Shown here: piece after piece, positions 46,970-58,750 of the stretch
Position numbering within the stretch: position 1 is the first letter of the stretch
How the letters are laid out: each line of letters opens with the position of its first letter
Origin: Adiantum capillus-veneris
Lineage: Eukaryota > Streptophyta > Polypodiopsida > Polypodiales > Pteridaceae
Reading direction: 5' to 3'
Length of the DNA: 64,000 nucleotides
Assembly: GCA_014529385.2 (NCBI GenBank)
Contig: CM043942.1
Location: 8,183,001-8,247,000 of the forward strand
Program-made: the position numbers and the translations under genes
Notes under the pieces: generated by a model
Told to the model about the DNA's origin: nothing
Database searches by the model: none
What the model saw: only the letters and a program-made list of their open reading frames with translations

Positions 46970-48776
46970 ATGGCTGACAATAGTAAACAGAGTGAAATTA
47001 ATGTTGATAGCTTTGATTTTGCTAATGATCAGGCTACTAATGATGCCCCTATGCTTGTTAACTACCTTGTTTCTAGGCTTCCAACAAGCCATGGGCAATC
47101 CATCCCTCCAAAGTGAAGTGCAACGGCAGCTTCGTGCTCATGGGATTCTCCAAGCTCCCCACCATGACGAGAGAGTACCTAGGAAGCCTCCTTGTGAGAC
47201 TTCGAAAAGAGGCCTCTCTCCGATTCGGTAAGAAGAAGAGGATCCATATGAAGGGCTCAAAAATTTGCTTCTTGATGATGCATCTCCTTCCTGAAGGAGA
47301 ATTCAAGAGCCCCCACCGAAGGAACGAGAAAGAAGTAAGTCTCCTGTCACCTCGACGGAGATGGCTTCACAAAGATGGCAGGCTAAACGTTCTCCATCAC
47401 CTCCAAAACGGAGAAGACCATCACACACTTCTCCACACCATAATTCAAAGAGGGATGACAAAAAGCAAGAGAAGAAAAAGGCGAGAAAGAGGACCCTCTT
47501 CTCTATCTTCCTCAAATTCTTCATCTCTAAAGAAAGCGATGGTGCAACTTTTGAACCATAAAAAAGAAGAGGCCATAGGAAATCCTATATCGCATGGAAG
47601 AGGTCGTCCAAGCTCAAGAAGTTCAAAGAGGGAGGAAAGAGCATCTCTTTCCTTACCTACAATGGCACCTTTGGTGCTACAGACAAAGTCTTGGCCTTTA
47701 TCCAACAATTCAATGCGGTGTTTGGAGATGAGGACTTTACAATGTCCTCTAAGCTATACCATGTAGCTATGCACTTTTAAAAGTCTATCAGGAAATGGTG
47801 GTCCAGCATACGGGCCAGTGGTGAAGCTCCACGAACATGGAAAGCTTTAAGAGCTTCCATTATGAAGCAGTTTTTGGCGACCGATGCCAAAGACAAAGTA
47901 CTCACCAAATGGTGAAGCTTGAAGATCTCTCCCTACGAGTCCATTCACAAATATGTAGACAAGTTTCGGGACCTACATCTCAAAGCCACTATCTTCAAAA
48001 AGGTGGATTTTGGAGAGCAAAAGCAACAAGTTTTCTCGGGCTTAATTGAAGAAATGGCGGACTATGTTAACTCCCAAAGGCCACGCACCATATCCACGGT
48101 TATACACCATACTATGGTGGCTTCTTGAATCAATTTCTAAACAGGGGCTAAGAGAAATTCTAAGCCCACGGAAAACAAGGGTTCCAATGAGCCTAAGGGG
48201 AAGGACAATGTCCAAAAGTCTCCTAAGGGCAATTCCAACAAAGCTAAGGAGAAGAGAGTTTACAAAGGCAAAAAAAAACTCTCTCCTGAAGAGCTTGAGC
48301 ATTATCGCAAGGATAACCGTTGTTTCAAGTGCGGTGAGCAACGGCATGCGTACCATGCTTGTCCTCAAAAGAACACCCGCCATGAGCCTCCTAGAGATAC
48401 CTTGGTCGAAATCCAAGAAGAGGAAGCTAACCACAAAGGATCTCCTCTATGCCATGCTTGGGGAAAGGTAAGAGAACATGATGCTTTTATTCTCTTTGAC
48501 CCTGGTTCTACTCACAATTTTATATCCACAGAGTTGGCCACCAAGCTAGGCGTCCAAGCTTATGAGATGGGAAATGTCCTACCCGCAAATGGTGCTTTCA
48601 AGGGTCAAGAAGCTTTAGTCACTCCCTTAATCGAGAAATTGAGGCTCCACATCCAAAGCTATGTGGACAAAGAGTACTTGTTTATCTCTCCTATCAAGCA
48701 TGAGGATGTAATGCTAGGGGCACCATGGTTTGATTGCATGGCTGCCAATGTTAAATTCCCTGAAAGGAAAATCTAA
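46970..48776 (+). pseudogene. G2 gag and protease, frame-broken
   Basis: The ATG at 46970 begins MADNSKQSEINVDSFDFAND, and the frame stops after about 50 codons. A basic Ser/Arg/Lys-rich part is read across frames (47100-47560). Gag core: KWWSSIRASGEAPRTWKALR (about 47795) and YESIHKYVDKFRDLHLKA. A complete zinc knuckle CFKCGEQRHAYHAC lies at about 48325-48365. The protease reads FILFDPGSTHNFIS (about 48487-48530), the D-P-G-S variant found in several plant Gypsy groups, followed by VMLGAPWFDCMAANVKF. The protease-domain frame (48402-48776) is open. In-frame stops occur at about 47914 and 48127. Confidence 0.85.
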
Positions 48777-48959
48777 TTTAGGTTCAGGGAAAAAGATATA
48801 TACATAGATGCTAAGGAAATGGGTAACACCATACCCATTGTTCAATAAGTCAATAAAGAGCTCTATTTCCGTGTACATGATTTTTGTTAAAGATTCTCAA
48901 AATGAACCTAATGCTTTAACAAAAGAAAATATAAACAATCACAAGGAATTAGAGTCATC

Positions 48960-50310
48960 CGATTTTCTTTAGGGGTTTCAAGATGTTTTTATTGACATCC
49001 CTTGTGAATTACCTCCTAAACGAGGCAATGATGACCATGCAATTGAACTTCTTCCAGGAAGTTCACCACCTAATAAACATACTTATAGAGTTTCTCAAGC
49101 TCAACAAGAGGAGATTATGCGGCAAGTACATGAGTTAGTTGAGAAGGGCATGGTTAGGCCTAGCTCATCTCCATTTTGCTCACCTGTGCTATTAGTGCAA
49201 AAGAAAGATGGCACATATCGTATGTGTGCTATAGATCACTAAATAGGATCACTATCAAGAATAGGTTTCCCGTTCCACGGGTAGAAGACCTATTTGATAA
49301 GCTACAAGGGTCCACCTACTTCAGTAGCATTGACCTAAGAGTTGGCTACCATCAAATAAGGATAGTTGATCAAGACATTGTAAAGACCGCATTTTGCACT
49401 AGGTTTGGTCTTTATGAATATATTGTCATGCCTTTTGGCTTGACCAATGCACCATCCACATTCAACCGCTTGATGGAGAAGCTATTCACGCCTCACCGAA
49501 CCTTTACTGGAGTGTTCGTTGATGATATCATCATCTAGTCTAATTCATTAGAGGAACACAAGCAACATCTCCAAGTAATATTTCAAGTTCTAAGAGAGAA
49601 TAAACTTTATGTTAATCGAAAGAAAAGTGAATTTTTCTTGCAAGAGATTCAGTATTTAGGTCACATTATCTCTCAAGATGGCATCCAAATGGATCCATTA
49701 AAGTTAGAGGTAATAAAAGGATGGCCTAAACCAAGGAATCTTCATGAACTAAGAAACTTTATAGGTATGTGTGCATACTATAAACGCTTCATAGAAAAGT
49801 TCTCACAAATTGCAAGACCATTACATGACCTAACAAAGAAAAACGTTACGTATACATGGTGTGCCAAGTAGAACAATGCTTTTGAAAAGCTTAAAGAAAA
49901 GCTTATCTCTGAACCTGTGCTTACACTACCGGATCTCTCAAAGCCATTTGAGGTCCAATGTGACGTTTGTGGTGATTTCCTTGGAGTTGTTTTGCTCCAA
50001 GAAGGGCACGCCATAGCTTATGAAATTCAAAGGCTTGACCCTGTTGAGCAATCTCTAGGCATATATGAAAAGGAACTCCTCGCAGTTCTACATGCCTTAG
50101 ACTCATGGAAGCACTATTTATTGGGGACTCCTTTCATTCTGCAAACGGATCACCAAAGTCTTAAGTACTTCATGACACAGACCAAGCTCTCCAACAAAAA
50201 AATGAGGTGGGAAGAATTCCTTTTGCAATTTCATTTTCATATTGCTCACATTGCTGGCAAGCATAATCAAGTAGCTGACTATAGCAACTCACAATGATCT
50301 ATCTTCTATG
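48960..50310 (+). pseudogene. G2 reverse transcriptase and RNase H
   Basis: RT copies the element RNA and RNase H removes the template. Motifs in order: RPSSSPFCSPVLLVQKKDG, a one-base lesion in YRMCVDYRSLNRIT (about 49225), FPVPRVEDLFDKLQGS, YFSSIDLRVGYHQIR, TAFCTRFGLYEYIVMPFGL and the catalytic FVDDIII followed by a stop (about 49536). Then YLGHIISQDGIQMDP and FIGMCAYYKRFI, another stop after TYTWCAK (about 49870), and the RNase H part: FEVQCDVCGDFLG, where the usual C-D-A-S is C-D-V-C, YEKELLAVLHALDSWKHYL, QTDHQSLKYF and KHNQVADYSN. The active-site aspartates remain, but three lesions end the protein. Confidence 0.88.
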
Positions 50311-50883
50311 ATAGATGAGTATGATATTGATCCCGATTCTAAAGATGTGATTTTAGCCCTTGCATTAGGGAAGAAAGAGAAACCATTTACTTTACAAGAT
50401 GGTTATCTTCTCTAGGGCAATAGACTATGCGGTACTAACTCACTGCGTGAGAAAGTAATGTATGAATCTCATGCTCCTCCTTATGCGGGGAATAGAGGGA
50501 TTCAGTCTACCCTAAAGGGGATTGAAACATATTTCTATTGGCCTACCATGAAAGCAAACATACAAGAGTATGTTTCTAAATGTGTGGTATGCCAAAAGAT
50601 GAAGTTTGATAGAGGGAAGCAACCTGGATTTCTTCAACCATTGCCAGTCCCTAATTCACCATAAAAAGCATATCCATCAATTTTATCTTTGGATTGCCTA
50701 AGTTTGTCCATGGGAGTACGGGAATATGAATGATAGTAGACAGGTTTAGTAAACAAGCTCATTTTATACTTGTCAAAAAGACTATCACAGCCCATCAAAT
50801 GGCAACCCTCTTCATTTACAAATCTTCAAGTACCATGGCTTGCCAATGTCCATAATGTCGGATAGAGATCCTAGAACCCGAGG
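50311..50883 (+). pseudogene. G2 integrase, N-terminal part
   Basis: The zinc-binding region reads ESHAPPYAGNRGIQST, in which the second His of H-H-C-C is Asn, with the two Cys present in KCVVCQKM. The core begins ISIDFIFGLPKF and IMIVDRFSKQAHFI with frame breaks, and the second aspartate lies in MSDRDPRTRG at about 50860-50883. After that the sequence no longer matches integrase. Confidence 0.8.
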
Positions 50884-51652
50884 GATTCACTCTATATATG
50901 AAATGGGATGCCACCTGCTAGTGGACAACTTTGATAAAACCCCTATATACGACTCATATTAGGGAATATGACCCCCTTTCTACGCTTATATGACAATCAA
51001 TGCCAAAAACTACTATACCCCTATCTTACATATAAATTTTAGGTCTCACATGATCTAACTGAGTAAAACTAGTCAAAGAGCGTGTAACATAGTGGCTGCC
51101 AACGTACTAAGGAACCACTTTTATTGATAACTAGATGTACCCTCAATGTGTCTTAGTTTGACTTTCAAAATATGTGCCCGTTCAGCCTGCACTCTAGCTA
51201 CTCGCCAATTTGACTAATCTAAATTACTCAAAAGACATGGTTATAAACTTGTGTTAAGTTCTCCATGTAAATTTTCATCTATACAAAATCTTTATAGATT
51301 TCATCCTTCAACAAATGAACTATAATCACAAAACAAGAAATTGATACAAAGCAGTGTTAGTTCTTGCACGTATCTTTGTAGCTATTGACTCACAAGTTCG
51401 AGGGGAGAATCTTTTTGGAAGCCATGATTTTGAAACACAAAAACTTCCTCTCATTTTTTCCTTTTATCACTCCCCCCCCTCCCCCCCCATAAATATGATA
51501 GCCCCTCCCTTATTTTTAAGCTTGGGAGATAAATTATTGGCGGCCTGTCCTTAACTTATGTGCTTATGTAACTTGTAAAAAAAAACCCCTCCCTTGCACT
51601 TATGTGGTGCGGTAAGTTTTTCATGGTGAATCCCCCGGGTCCTAGAGTACCG
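50884..51652. other. Filler replacing the integrase catalytic core of G2
   Basis: About 770 bases with no similarity to integrase, AT-rich, with a C-rich spot at 51469-51489. The expected third catalytic residue region and the preceding conserved block are absent. No TIR, LTR or target duplication was found at its edges, so it is either an unrecognised insertion with a deletion or double-strand-break filler. Confidence 0.6.
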
Positions 51653-52383
51653 GAAGTAGATCAAAGGTCCCAATGGGAGAAGTACTTACCCTTAGTGGAG
51701 TATGCCTACAATAACACTGTACATACTTCCACGGGAACAGCACCTTTCGAGGTCAAAAAGTCCCCTGCTACTTAAGGTACACGGAAAGATCTTTGTTTTT
51801 GAAGATGAGTATAGCAGAGACCTACAAGAGTCTTTCCAAAAGATTAAGGATGTTATGTCTATCTCACAGCAAAGGCAAAAGGCTGCTACTGACAAACACA
51901 GAAGAGCCCAAGCCTTTAAATAAAATGATTGGGTCTTCCTCAAATTTCCCAAGGCGTGATTTAAGGCACACGACGGGCAATAATCCTACGGGACCCCAAA
52001 AGTACTATGCTAAGTTAGCAAAAAGGTACTATGGTCCCTTCCACATTCTTAGGCCAATCAATGAGATGGCCTATCAACTCAAGTTGCCCAACCATTGGCT
52101 CATACACAATGCTTTCCATGTGAGCCTACTAAAGCCTTACAAAGGAGAGCCACCTCAAGAACCAACTATTGAAGACCCATCGGATATTGAGGACCAAGAA
52201 GAGATGCTGCAACCCGAGTCCATTCTCCGACATGAAGACAAGGTATTAAGAGATGGTAAGACTATCCAACAATATCTTATTAAGTTTAAGAATTATCCTT
52301 TTGAAGATGCTAGATGGATGCAAGGCATACAATTAAAGGATAACCTAAACCTTGTCAATGCTTACAATGCTTCCCTAGAGTAA
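51653..52383 (+). pseudogene. G2 integrase C-terminus and chromodomain
   Basis: Resumes at QRSQWEKYLPLVEYAYNN and TGTAPFEV, then a frame break, then the linker and KLAKRYYGPFHILRPIN, NHWLIHNAFHVSLLKPYKG. The frame 51793-52383 ends with a chromodomain-like region, PESILRHEDKVLRDGKTIQQ and YLIKFKNYPFEDARWMQ, which in active chromoviruses reads histone marks and guides integration. Confidence 0.85.
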
Positions 52384-52719
52384 GCGAATGTACAAATGTT
52401 TAAAATGAACAAACTTTTTGTCTTGTAAGACTCTCTTTCTCTTTATTCTACACAAAACTGAAGTAGTACGCATGCGTAGATCAAGTTTGCGAAGACGACA
52501 TCTCCCAAACACCAAGTAGAGCTTGTCACTCTATTATGGAAGATTGATAGGCCTAATGTGCAGACATGCTTGCGGCACCTTAGGCTCTCAAGCACCAAAT
52601 GGATTAGTCATCCATTCTGGAACGATGATGTAGGGTAACATAGGGATCCTCTACTCGCTAGAAAAAGGACTAATGAATAGGCTTTATCTTCTCTATTCCA
52701 TAGTTGAGCATGACTATGA

Positions 52720-52736
52720 TTTCAAGAGAGAGGTAA
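52720..52736 (+). other. G2 polypurine tract
   Basis: TTCAAGAGAGAGGTAA immediately before the 3' LTR; primes plus-strand DNA synthesis. The equivalent in G1 is TTCAAGGGAGAGATAA at 58735-58750. Confidence 0.85.
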
Positions 52737-53905
52737 TGTCATAATAACTGATATCTAATCCTCCTAAATGATTTTCTCATGTTAAACTATCATTTAATAT
52801 GGGGAAGTGCCAGGGGAGAAAAAGCTAGAATATTGGTTACGCTAGCAGACCGGCCACAATAGGGATCCAAAGGAAGGAAAATAGGGATCCAAAGTGGGGT
52901 CCATCTGCAAAAGAGCAAGTGCAACAATGGGCTTTAAAGACCCTAAGGTTAAGCCCATTAAGACTTCCAAAATGCTAAGGTTCCAAAATTCAAAGGTTGT
53001 GTCCAATGGTCAAATCTTAGTAAAAATTGGATGCTTTGCGTGTGTACCAGAAGTCTTCATGAATCCTACAAAGGAGGGGGCAAGCCTTGCAAGTAGGGGA
53101 TGAGAGAGAAACACACACACACACACACACAAGCCTCCTTTACACAAAGGGAATGAGGGACACATGTCAGCTCCCTAACCCAGATGCCCACAAGGTGTAC
53201 TCAAATCCTATTGGATGGCCATGGAGGTGGACCAATGAGAATTAGGTTAGAGTAAATCTAGTTTAATTAATTTAAAAACACTAAATAAAAGAACCAATAA
53301 GAATTAAGCTCTCTAGAAGACTATTGGACAGTCTCCCAAGGGGTCCAATGAGCACTCAGTAGCCCAATGGCTTGCCTGATTCCTATTGGCCAGGAGATAA
53401 AGGGTTCCAATGAGAGTTTAGTTGCATTAATTAATTACCTAAAGCTCTCACACAAGGGGAAAGGGGAACACATGTCAGAAGACTATCACTTATGCTCCTT
53501 AAATCCTATTGGCTAAGCTTGGAGAGGTCCAATGGGGTGTCAGCAAGAGGAAATAGCATGAGGGGTCGACCAAGAGAGAGAGAGAGGGGGCTGATTTTCT
53601 CAATTCATTATCCACACACACCCACACTAACTCATGTGTGAAGCAAGAAGACTCTCTCTCTCTCTCTCTCCTTCTCTGGAAAGCTTATCACCTACTCCAA
53701 GCTTGTGAGAAGGGAAGCCTACACCAACAACTCTTGGCTTTGGGATGCAAATTCAACCTAGAGCCAAGCTTCAATGCATGCTCATCTCCTGTGCCATGCT
53801 AATTACTAAGCTATGCTATGCTAATATGAGTGATTATGTGAGGAGATGTACATCTTTCTCGTAAGACTACTCCTTCCTCTCAATCTAGTCTCATACCCCG
53901 CTAGG
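52737..53905 (+). repeat. G2 3' LTR, truncated
   Basis: Starts TGTCATAATAACTGATATC. It matches the 5' LTR up to CTCATACCCCGCTAG and then stops at about 53905, losing the last quarter. Because this copy lacks the CACTA insertion it shows the empty site at about 53470. Confidence 0.9.
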
Positions 53906-54346
53906 ATCATGCTACAGTGGCTGGCCACCAATGTCTTTAGTATGATTTTGTTACCCGAGTATACAAAGTGAAAGATATTTTGGATTTGGATTATATTTGG
54001 AATTGAAATTGGAGTTGGATTCTCTATATGATGATTTTTTGTTGCGACAGTATTTATGGAATTGAACTTGAGATTGATGAGAATTGATTTTATTGAATGA
54101 TGAGTGTGACCAATGATATCCTAATTCATCAGGGTATGACATATACTGCTTATCCTAGCGGTATGGGACACTAGAATAGGTAGTATGTGGATGATGGTAA
54201 GCATAATCAATGTTGTTTAGTTTAATAATTTTTTATTTTACTGTGTGATATTTTGACACAAAATACTTTATCATTGTTTTTGACAAGTATCATTGCAGAT
54301 TCTTATCTTTGCAACGGAGGAGAGTTGCTTTCCAACAGAGAGGTAT
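53906..54346. other. Probable 3' interior of R3; no gene
   Basis: Sequence between the truncated G2 LTR and the right R3 LTR. It ends with a short purine-rich stretch before the LTR. No coding seen. Confidence 0.45.
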
Positions 54347-54827
54347 GTTATGGAATTGATATTTTACTATTTATTGTAGTTGACAGGTGGAAAATGCTTG
54401 ACCGATCTAGGCCTATGCGAACGGATATGTATATTATATACAAAAATGTACAAGTGCTCTTTTTTTAGCTTTGGCCATTTATGACCGGCCGGCCACTTTG
54501 TACTCACTTTGACCATTCAAGAAATCTATAAAGTAAATACGTGCAAGAGGAAAATGGTCACTCTTGCATGGAGGGAGATTGCACCTAGTGTCTGCATTAT
54601 TCTTCTCTCCTCTCCTCTCTTATCTCTCGCAGTACCGGTGTAGCACTCCGTTTTAGGAGGTACACCTGCACACACTCTCTTGCTCTATCTCACTCTCTAT
54701 ATCTCTTTGTTTGTGTCACGCAATTATGCGCTTGTGGGATTGCCAGGTATGTCGATTAGTCTGTTTTATCGTTTGCAATACATTATTCTTGGTATTTGCA
54801 GGGCCTTCCATTCTTCCGTTTGTAGCA
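54347..54827 (+). repeat. R3 right LTR (481 bp)
   Basis: Starts TGTTATGGAATTGATATTTT and ends CCGTTTGTAGCA; matches 32269-32755 along its length with a number of substitutions and small gaps, so the pair is not young. It is followed by GAATT instead of a primer-binding site, as expected for a 3' LTR. Confidence 0.85.
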
Positions 54828-56260
54828 GAATTAGGTATGAATAACAAGGTTTTATAAATAATTTTGTCTTGTTTTTACTCTAAGATTTTTGTGAAGTCCC
54901 CAAACCCGCCGACACCAAAATCGGGATGGGACCATTGACAGGTCTCTAGGCCTATTAAAAGTTAGAGTCCTTAAACAAAAAGAATTCCAGGGAATTCACC
55001 CTTACCATTGACAATGGTTTATGTTTATAGCCCTAGAAGGAGACCTAGTCTTGTCTCGCGATGGAAACGGGACCACAAAAAAAACTATTCCGGCCCTATA
55101 ACTTCCATCATTCAGATTAAGGTTTCCTTAGCCAACGTTTTTTTTCCCTAGCATATATGAGGGCACAGCCGTTGGTGGATTCCTCTTCCAAGTGAAGAAG
55201 TTTCTAAACATTTTAGTGTGTGGGAATGGATAGTTACCTGACTAATCAGGTCCACCCGTCCATGATTGACAACCTTAGTCAATCCCCACTTATCACCCCG
55301 CACTCACACATGATTTCTGTGTTGTTCGATTACTACCACATTCTTTTCACAATTAAAACAATGATTTCTTTTAACTTTCATAACTGAATTTAGTTAAGAC
55401 AACCCTTGAAAACATTCTTTTAGAAAATAAACATCTTTAGACTTAAGACAAGGTACTGTCATTCTAAAGTATCTCCGACCAGTATTGGCTTGTCTCAAGA
55501 CCGTCTATACAGGGGTGAAAAAACGGCACCCATTCCTTATTTATAAAAACCGGGGTGGTAAAGGCCATCACCCATAGTCCGGGCGCCCATACACCAACCA
55601 GTTGCCCATACAACCGGGCGGTTCCCTCTAGGATAAACTTGATATCCTAAGTAATATCCACAAGCACAAACAAGCATGAGGTAAAGACTCCACGCCCGCT
55701 CAGAAAATCGACTCATCCATGACGGAATCGCCATCATTACTCATTACCTGGAGTAAAATATTCCAAAGAATCAAAGGTGTCTTGAGACTAGCTAACTTAA
55801 GGATGGTCAAACATTTCTTTCCTAAGTCAATCAGTCATAGCCCAATCATTTCTTTCCTACTTACAATCATTGCTCATTGGTTTCTTGGAAGATACCTTCC
55901 ATTTACAGTCAGTTTATCCTTCCTAACTCTCATGTATGCAATGCTAACTTAGAAATGAACTTCAAAAGACTTAAGCAAACAAAATAGAAATCCACATGGG
56001 ACTGGTCGTCCATGTGTTGCTGCGCTGGAGCCTACAGACTTTCCTCCGTAGGCCTATGACTAGGCCCAACCTCATGGTCATGAGTGGCTTTATTTCTTTT
56101 GTTGCTAATATCCTCTTCCTCGGTAAGAGGATTTCCTCTGGTTCTCTTTGGAGCCATATCGGAAGCCTTTATAAAATGACTTAATCGATTAGAGGTTTAA
56201 TTGAATAATCTCTTTTCTTCCCTTTTATCCAAAAATAAGGATTTTTGGAGTAAGTAGGTA
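54828..56260. other. 3' non-coding part of G1 or other LTR DNA; no gene
   Basis: No recognisable coding. The sequence around 55540-55640 contains several CGGGCG/CCGGGGT words. It may include another element's LTR whose ends I could not place. Confidence 0.4.
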
Positions 56261-56400
56261 TCCTTGATAGTTTATTGGATGAAATATTTCTCCTGTAACT
56301 TCCTTGTACTATTAGTATTTATCATAATACTTCCTTGATAGTTTATTGGATGAAATATTTCTCCTGTAACTTCCTTGTACTATTAGTATTTTCCCATAAT
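56261..56400. repeat. 71-bp direct repeat, two copies
   Basis: TCCTTGATAGTTTATTGGAT through CTTGTACTATTAGTATT occurs at 56261 and again at 56332, virtually identical, so the duplication is recent. Confidence 0.9.
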
Positions 56401-56637
56401 TATCATATAATTAGGGGAGCTATTTTACTGGGTTTCTCCTTTAGTCTATATTCCAAGAATATCTTATAAATGGCCTTAGTAAATTATAATTCCTATGTGC
56501 TAGTGGATTACTCACCCTAGATGTAATTTGATATGTTCTATCTTTAGAAATTTTCAAAAAATACATTTATAACTTTTCCCTTCTATACTTATGGTCTAAT
56601 TTAGGCAAACTTTGCCTGATAGTAATTTGTTATACCG

Positions 56638-57560
56638 ATCATTTAGGCTAAGTTTGTTTTTCCAACTTTCAATAGTGATTATTGACCTCAGGTATTTATT
56701 GGGTAATCATATAAACTCATTTACTAATTTCCTTTCTCTATTTTATACACAAAATTGGTTACTTTTAATAAAGATAAGCATCTAAAATAATTATTTGAGG
56801 TTCAGATATTTATCACGACTTTCTCAAGGTGTGTTTTACCTCTTCTAATTATCTCAAAGGTTTTTGGATTAATTTATTATTTTTCCCTTTTTATTTTCCC
56901 CTAAAAATAGTGTAATTCTAGTGAGATAATTAGTTAAACTAATTACTTGAGGTTAAGATATTTATCACGGGTTTCTCAAGGTGTGCTTTACCTCTCATAA
57001 TTATCTCAAAGGTTTTTGAATTAATTTACTAATTTCCCCTTTTTATTTTTCCTAAAAATAGTGTAATTCTACTGAGATAATTAGTTAAACTAATTATTTG
57101 AGGTTAAAATAATTATCACGGGTTTCATAAAATATATTTTACCTTTGATAATTATCTCAAAGCATTTTGGATCAATGTTTTATTTTCCCCCTTTTAATTT
57201 CTCCTAAAGATAGTGTAATTATGCTGAGATAATTAGTTAAACTAATTATTTGAGGTTAAGATAATTATTACAAGTTTCATAAGATATGATTTATCTTTGA
57301 TAATTATTTCAAAACATTTTGAATCATTGTGCTATTTTCCCCCTTTTAATTTTCCTTAAACACAGTGTAATTCTGCTAAGATAATTAGATAAACTAATTA
57401 TTTGAGGTTAAGATAATTATCTACGGTTCTCTAAAATGTGATTTACCTCTAGTAAATATCGCAAAGCATTTTGGATTAGTTTGGTCATTTCCCCCTTCAC
57501 TTTTCTTTCAAAAACAATGTAATTCTGCTTAATTAATTATGAAATTACTCAGAAAATTAC
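56638..57560. repeat. 152-bp tandem array, about five units
   Basis: The word TGTAATTCT followed by GAGATAATT-type sequence recurs at 56911, 57062, 57214, 57366 and 57519, spacing 151-153 bases. Each unit contains TTATTTGAGGTTAAGAT, ATTATCAC, GATAATTATCTCAAAG and TTTTCCCCCTTTT-like words. A more diverged first unit appears to start near 56638. No frame is conserved across units. Confidence 0.85.
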
Positions 57561-58734
57561 AAGATATATTTCTAGCGTAATGATAGTCTAACGCAGCTAT
57601 GATAATTATCTCAACTTAATCTAAACTTAATTAGTATAAATATCATTAATTTATAGTTAAAATGAGTAATTTTAGCCCTAATATGATAAAATAATTAATT
57701 AGCTTAGTATCCCTAAGCTTAATCACAATAATCAGTAGAGAATTTTTTATTAGAAGAGAATTTTAGAGTATACATAGGTTTAATCTTCAATTAATTAAGA
57801 AATTTGTAAATAGGTTAACTTAGCTTTACTAATTAAGAAAGGTTAGTGCTAATTACCGTGGATTAACCAACTAGAGCTTAACTCTCTAGTGATTTCTGCA
57901 TAGAGGTCTCTCTAGAGAGAGAATATACCAAGGCTCCGAGTCTAAATTTTTGTGAAGGAAGGGGGTCTTTTTATAGTTTTTATGGGACCTTGGCTGTTCT
58001 TGGCAGGTTCTGGCACCTCAAGCAAGGCCCCAGCTTCAAGGTAGCGCCACCTGCTGCTAAAACTGTCCTGGGCAGGTTCCCTACAGCTCCACAGATCCCC
58101 CTCAGCTTCCAGAATCGATTTTGGCTAATTTTACTCATTTTTAATGATGAAAATTGGAAATATCAGTAATTTCTAGAACCTTAGGATAAGAAAGTCTTTG
58201 TTAATAATAATTACTGAAACCATCCAATTTTACTTAACTAATTGAATTCCTAATGTAAACTTCAGGGCCGGTAACTTTTTCGGATTTTATCGGAATCTAA
58301 TTCTAAAAAATACTAACCATAGTAAAACCCTGGTTATGATTCCAAAAATACCAATATCAGCCATGATTGAATCATTCTACAGTGTTTTCAAGTTAAATTT
58401 ACAGGCTTTATACAATTTCTAAGGTTCCTGAAAATGGAAACCTTACAATTTATTTTTATTGTTCATAAGTTATTTAAGTGTATGCATAAAGAGTGCTTGC
58501 TTGCGGCAGTCTAGTCTCTCAAACACCGAGTAGACTTTACCAATCTACTTAGTAACATGTACGGGCTAAGTCAAGACATTCTTGCAATAGCTAAGTCTTC
58601 CAAGCACCAAATGGAGTTAGTCACCACCGTGGAAGAATGTCAAGACGAGGATAAAAAGGGATCCTCTACCCAAAGTCACAGGACTAGTTATGACTTTATT
58701 TTCCCTCCTACTCCATAGTGGAGGATGACTATGA
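57561..58734. other. 3' non-coding part of G1; no gene
   Basis: AT-rich at first, then a GC-richer part near 57960-58110. From about 58490 the wording (CACCGAGTAGACTTTACCAATC, CAAGCACCAAATGGAGTTAGTC) parallels the G2 segment 52500-52620 upstream of its 3' LTR, which supports assigning this stretch to G1. Confidence 0.55.
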
Positions 58735-58750
58735 TTCAAGGGAGAGATAA

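Larger units (their letters stand above)
39852..53905 (+). mobile_element. Chromodomain Gypsy element G2 (chromovirus type)
   Basis: Nearly complete Ty3/gypsy element: 5' LTR (39852-46553, with CACTA B inside), primer-binding site, gag, protease, RT, RNase H, part of integrase, chromodomain, polypurine tract (about 52720-52736) and a 3' LTR (52737-53905) that is cut off after about 1169 of its 1600 bases. Gene order protease-RT-RNase H-integrase and a C-terminal chromodomain place it in the chromovirus branch. Multiple stops and frameshifts and a replaced integrase core show it is dead. It is the same broad lineage as G1. Confidence 0.9.
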
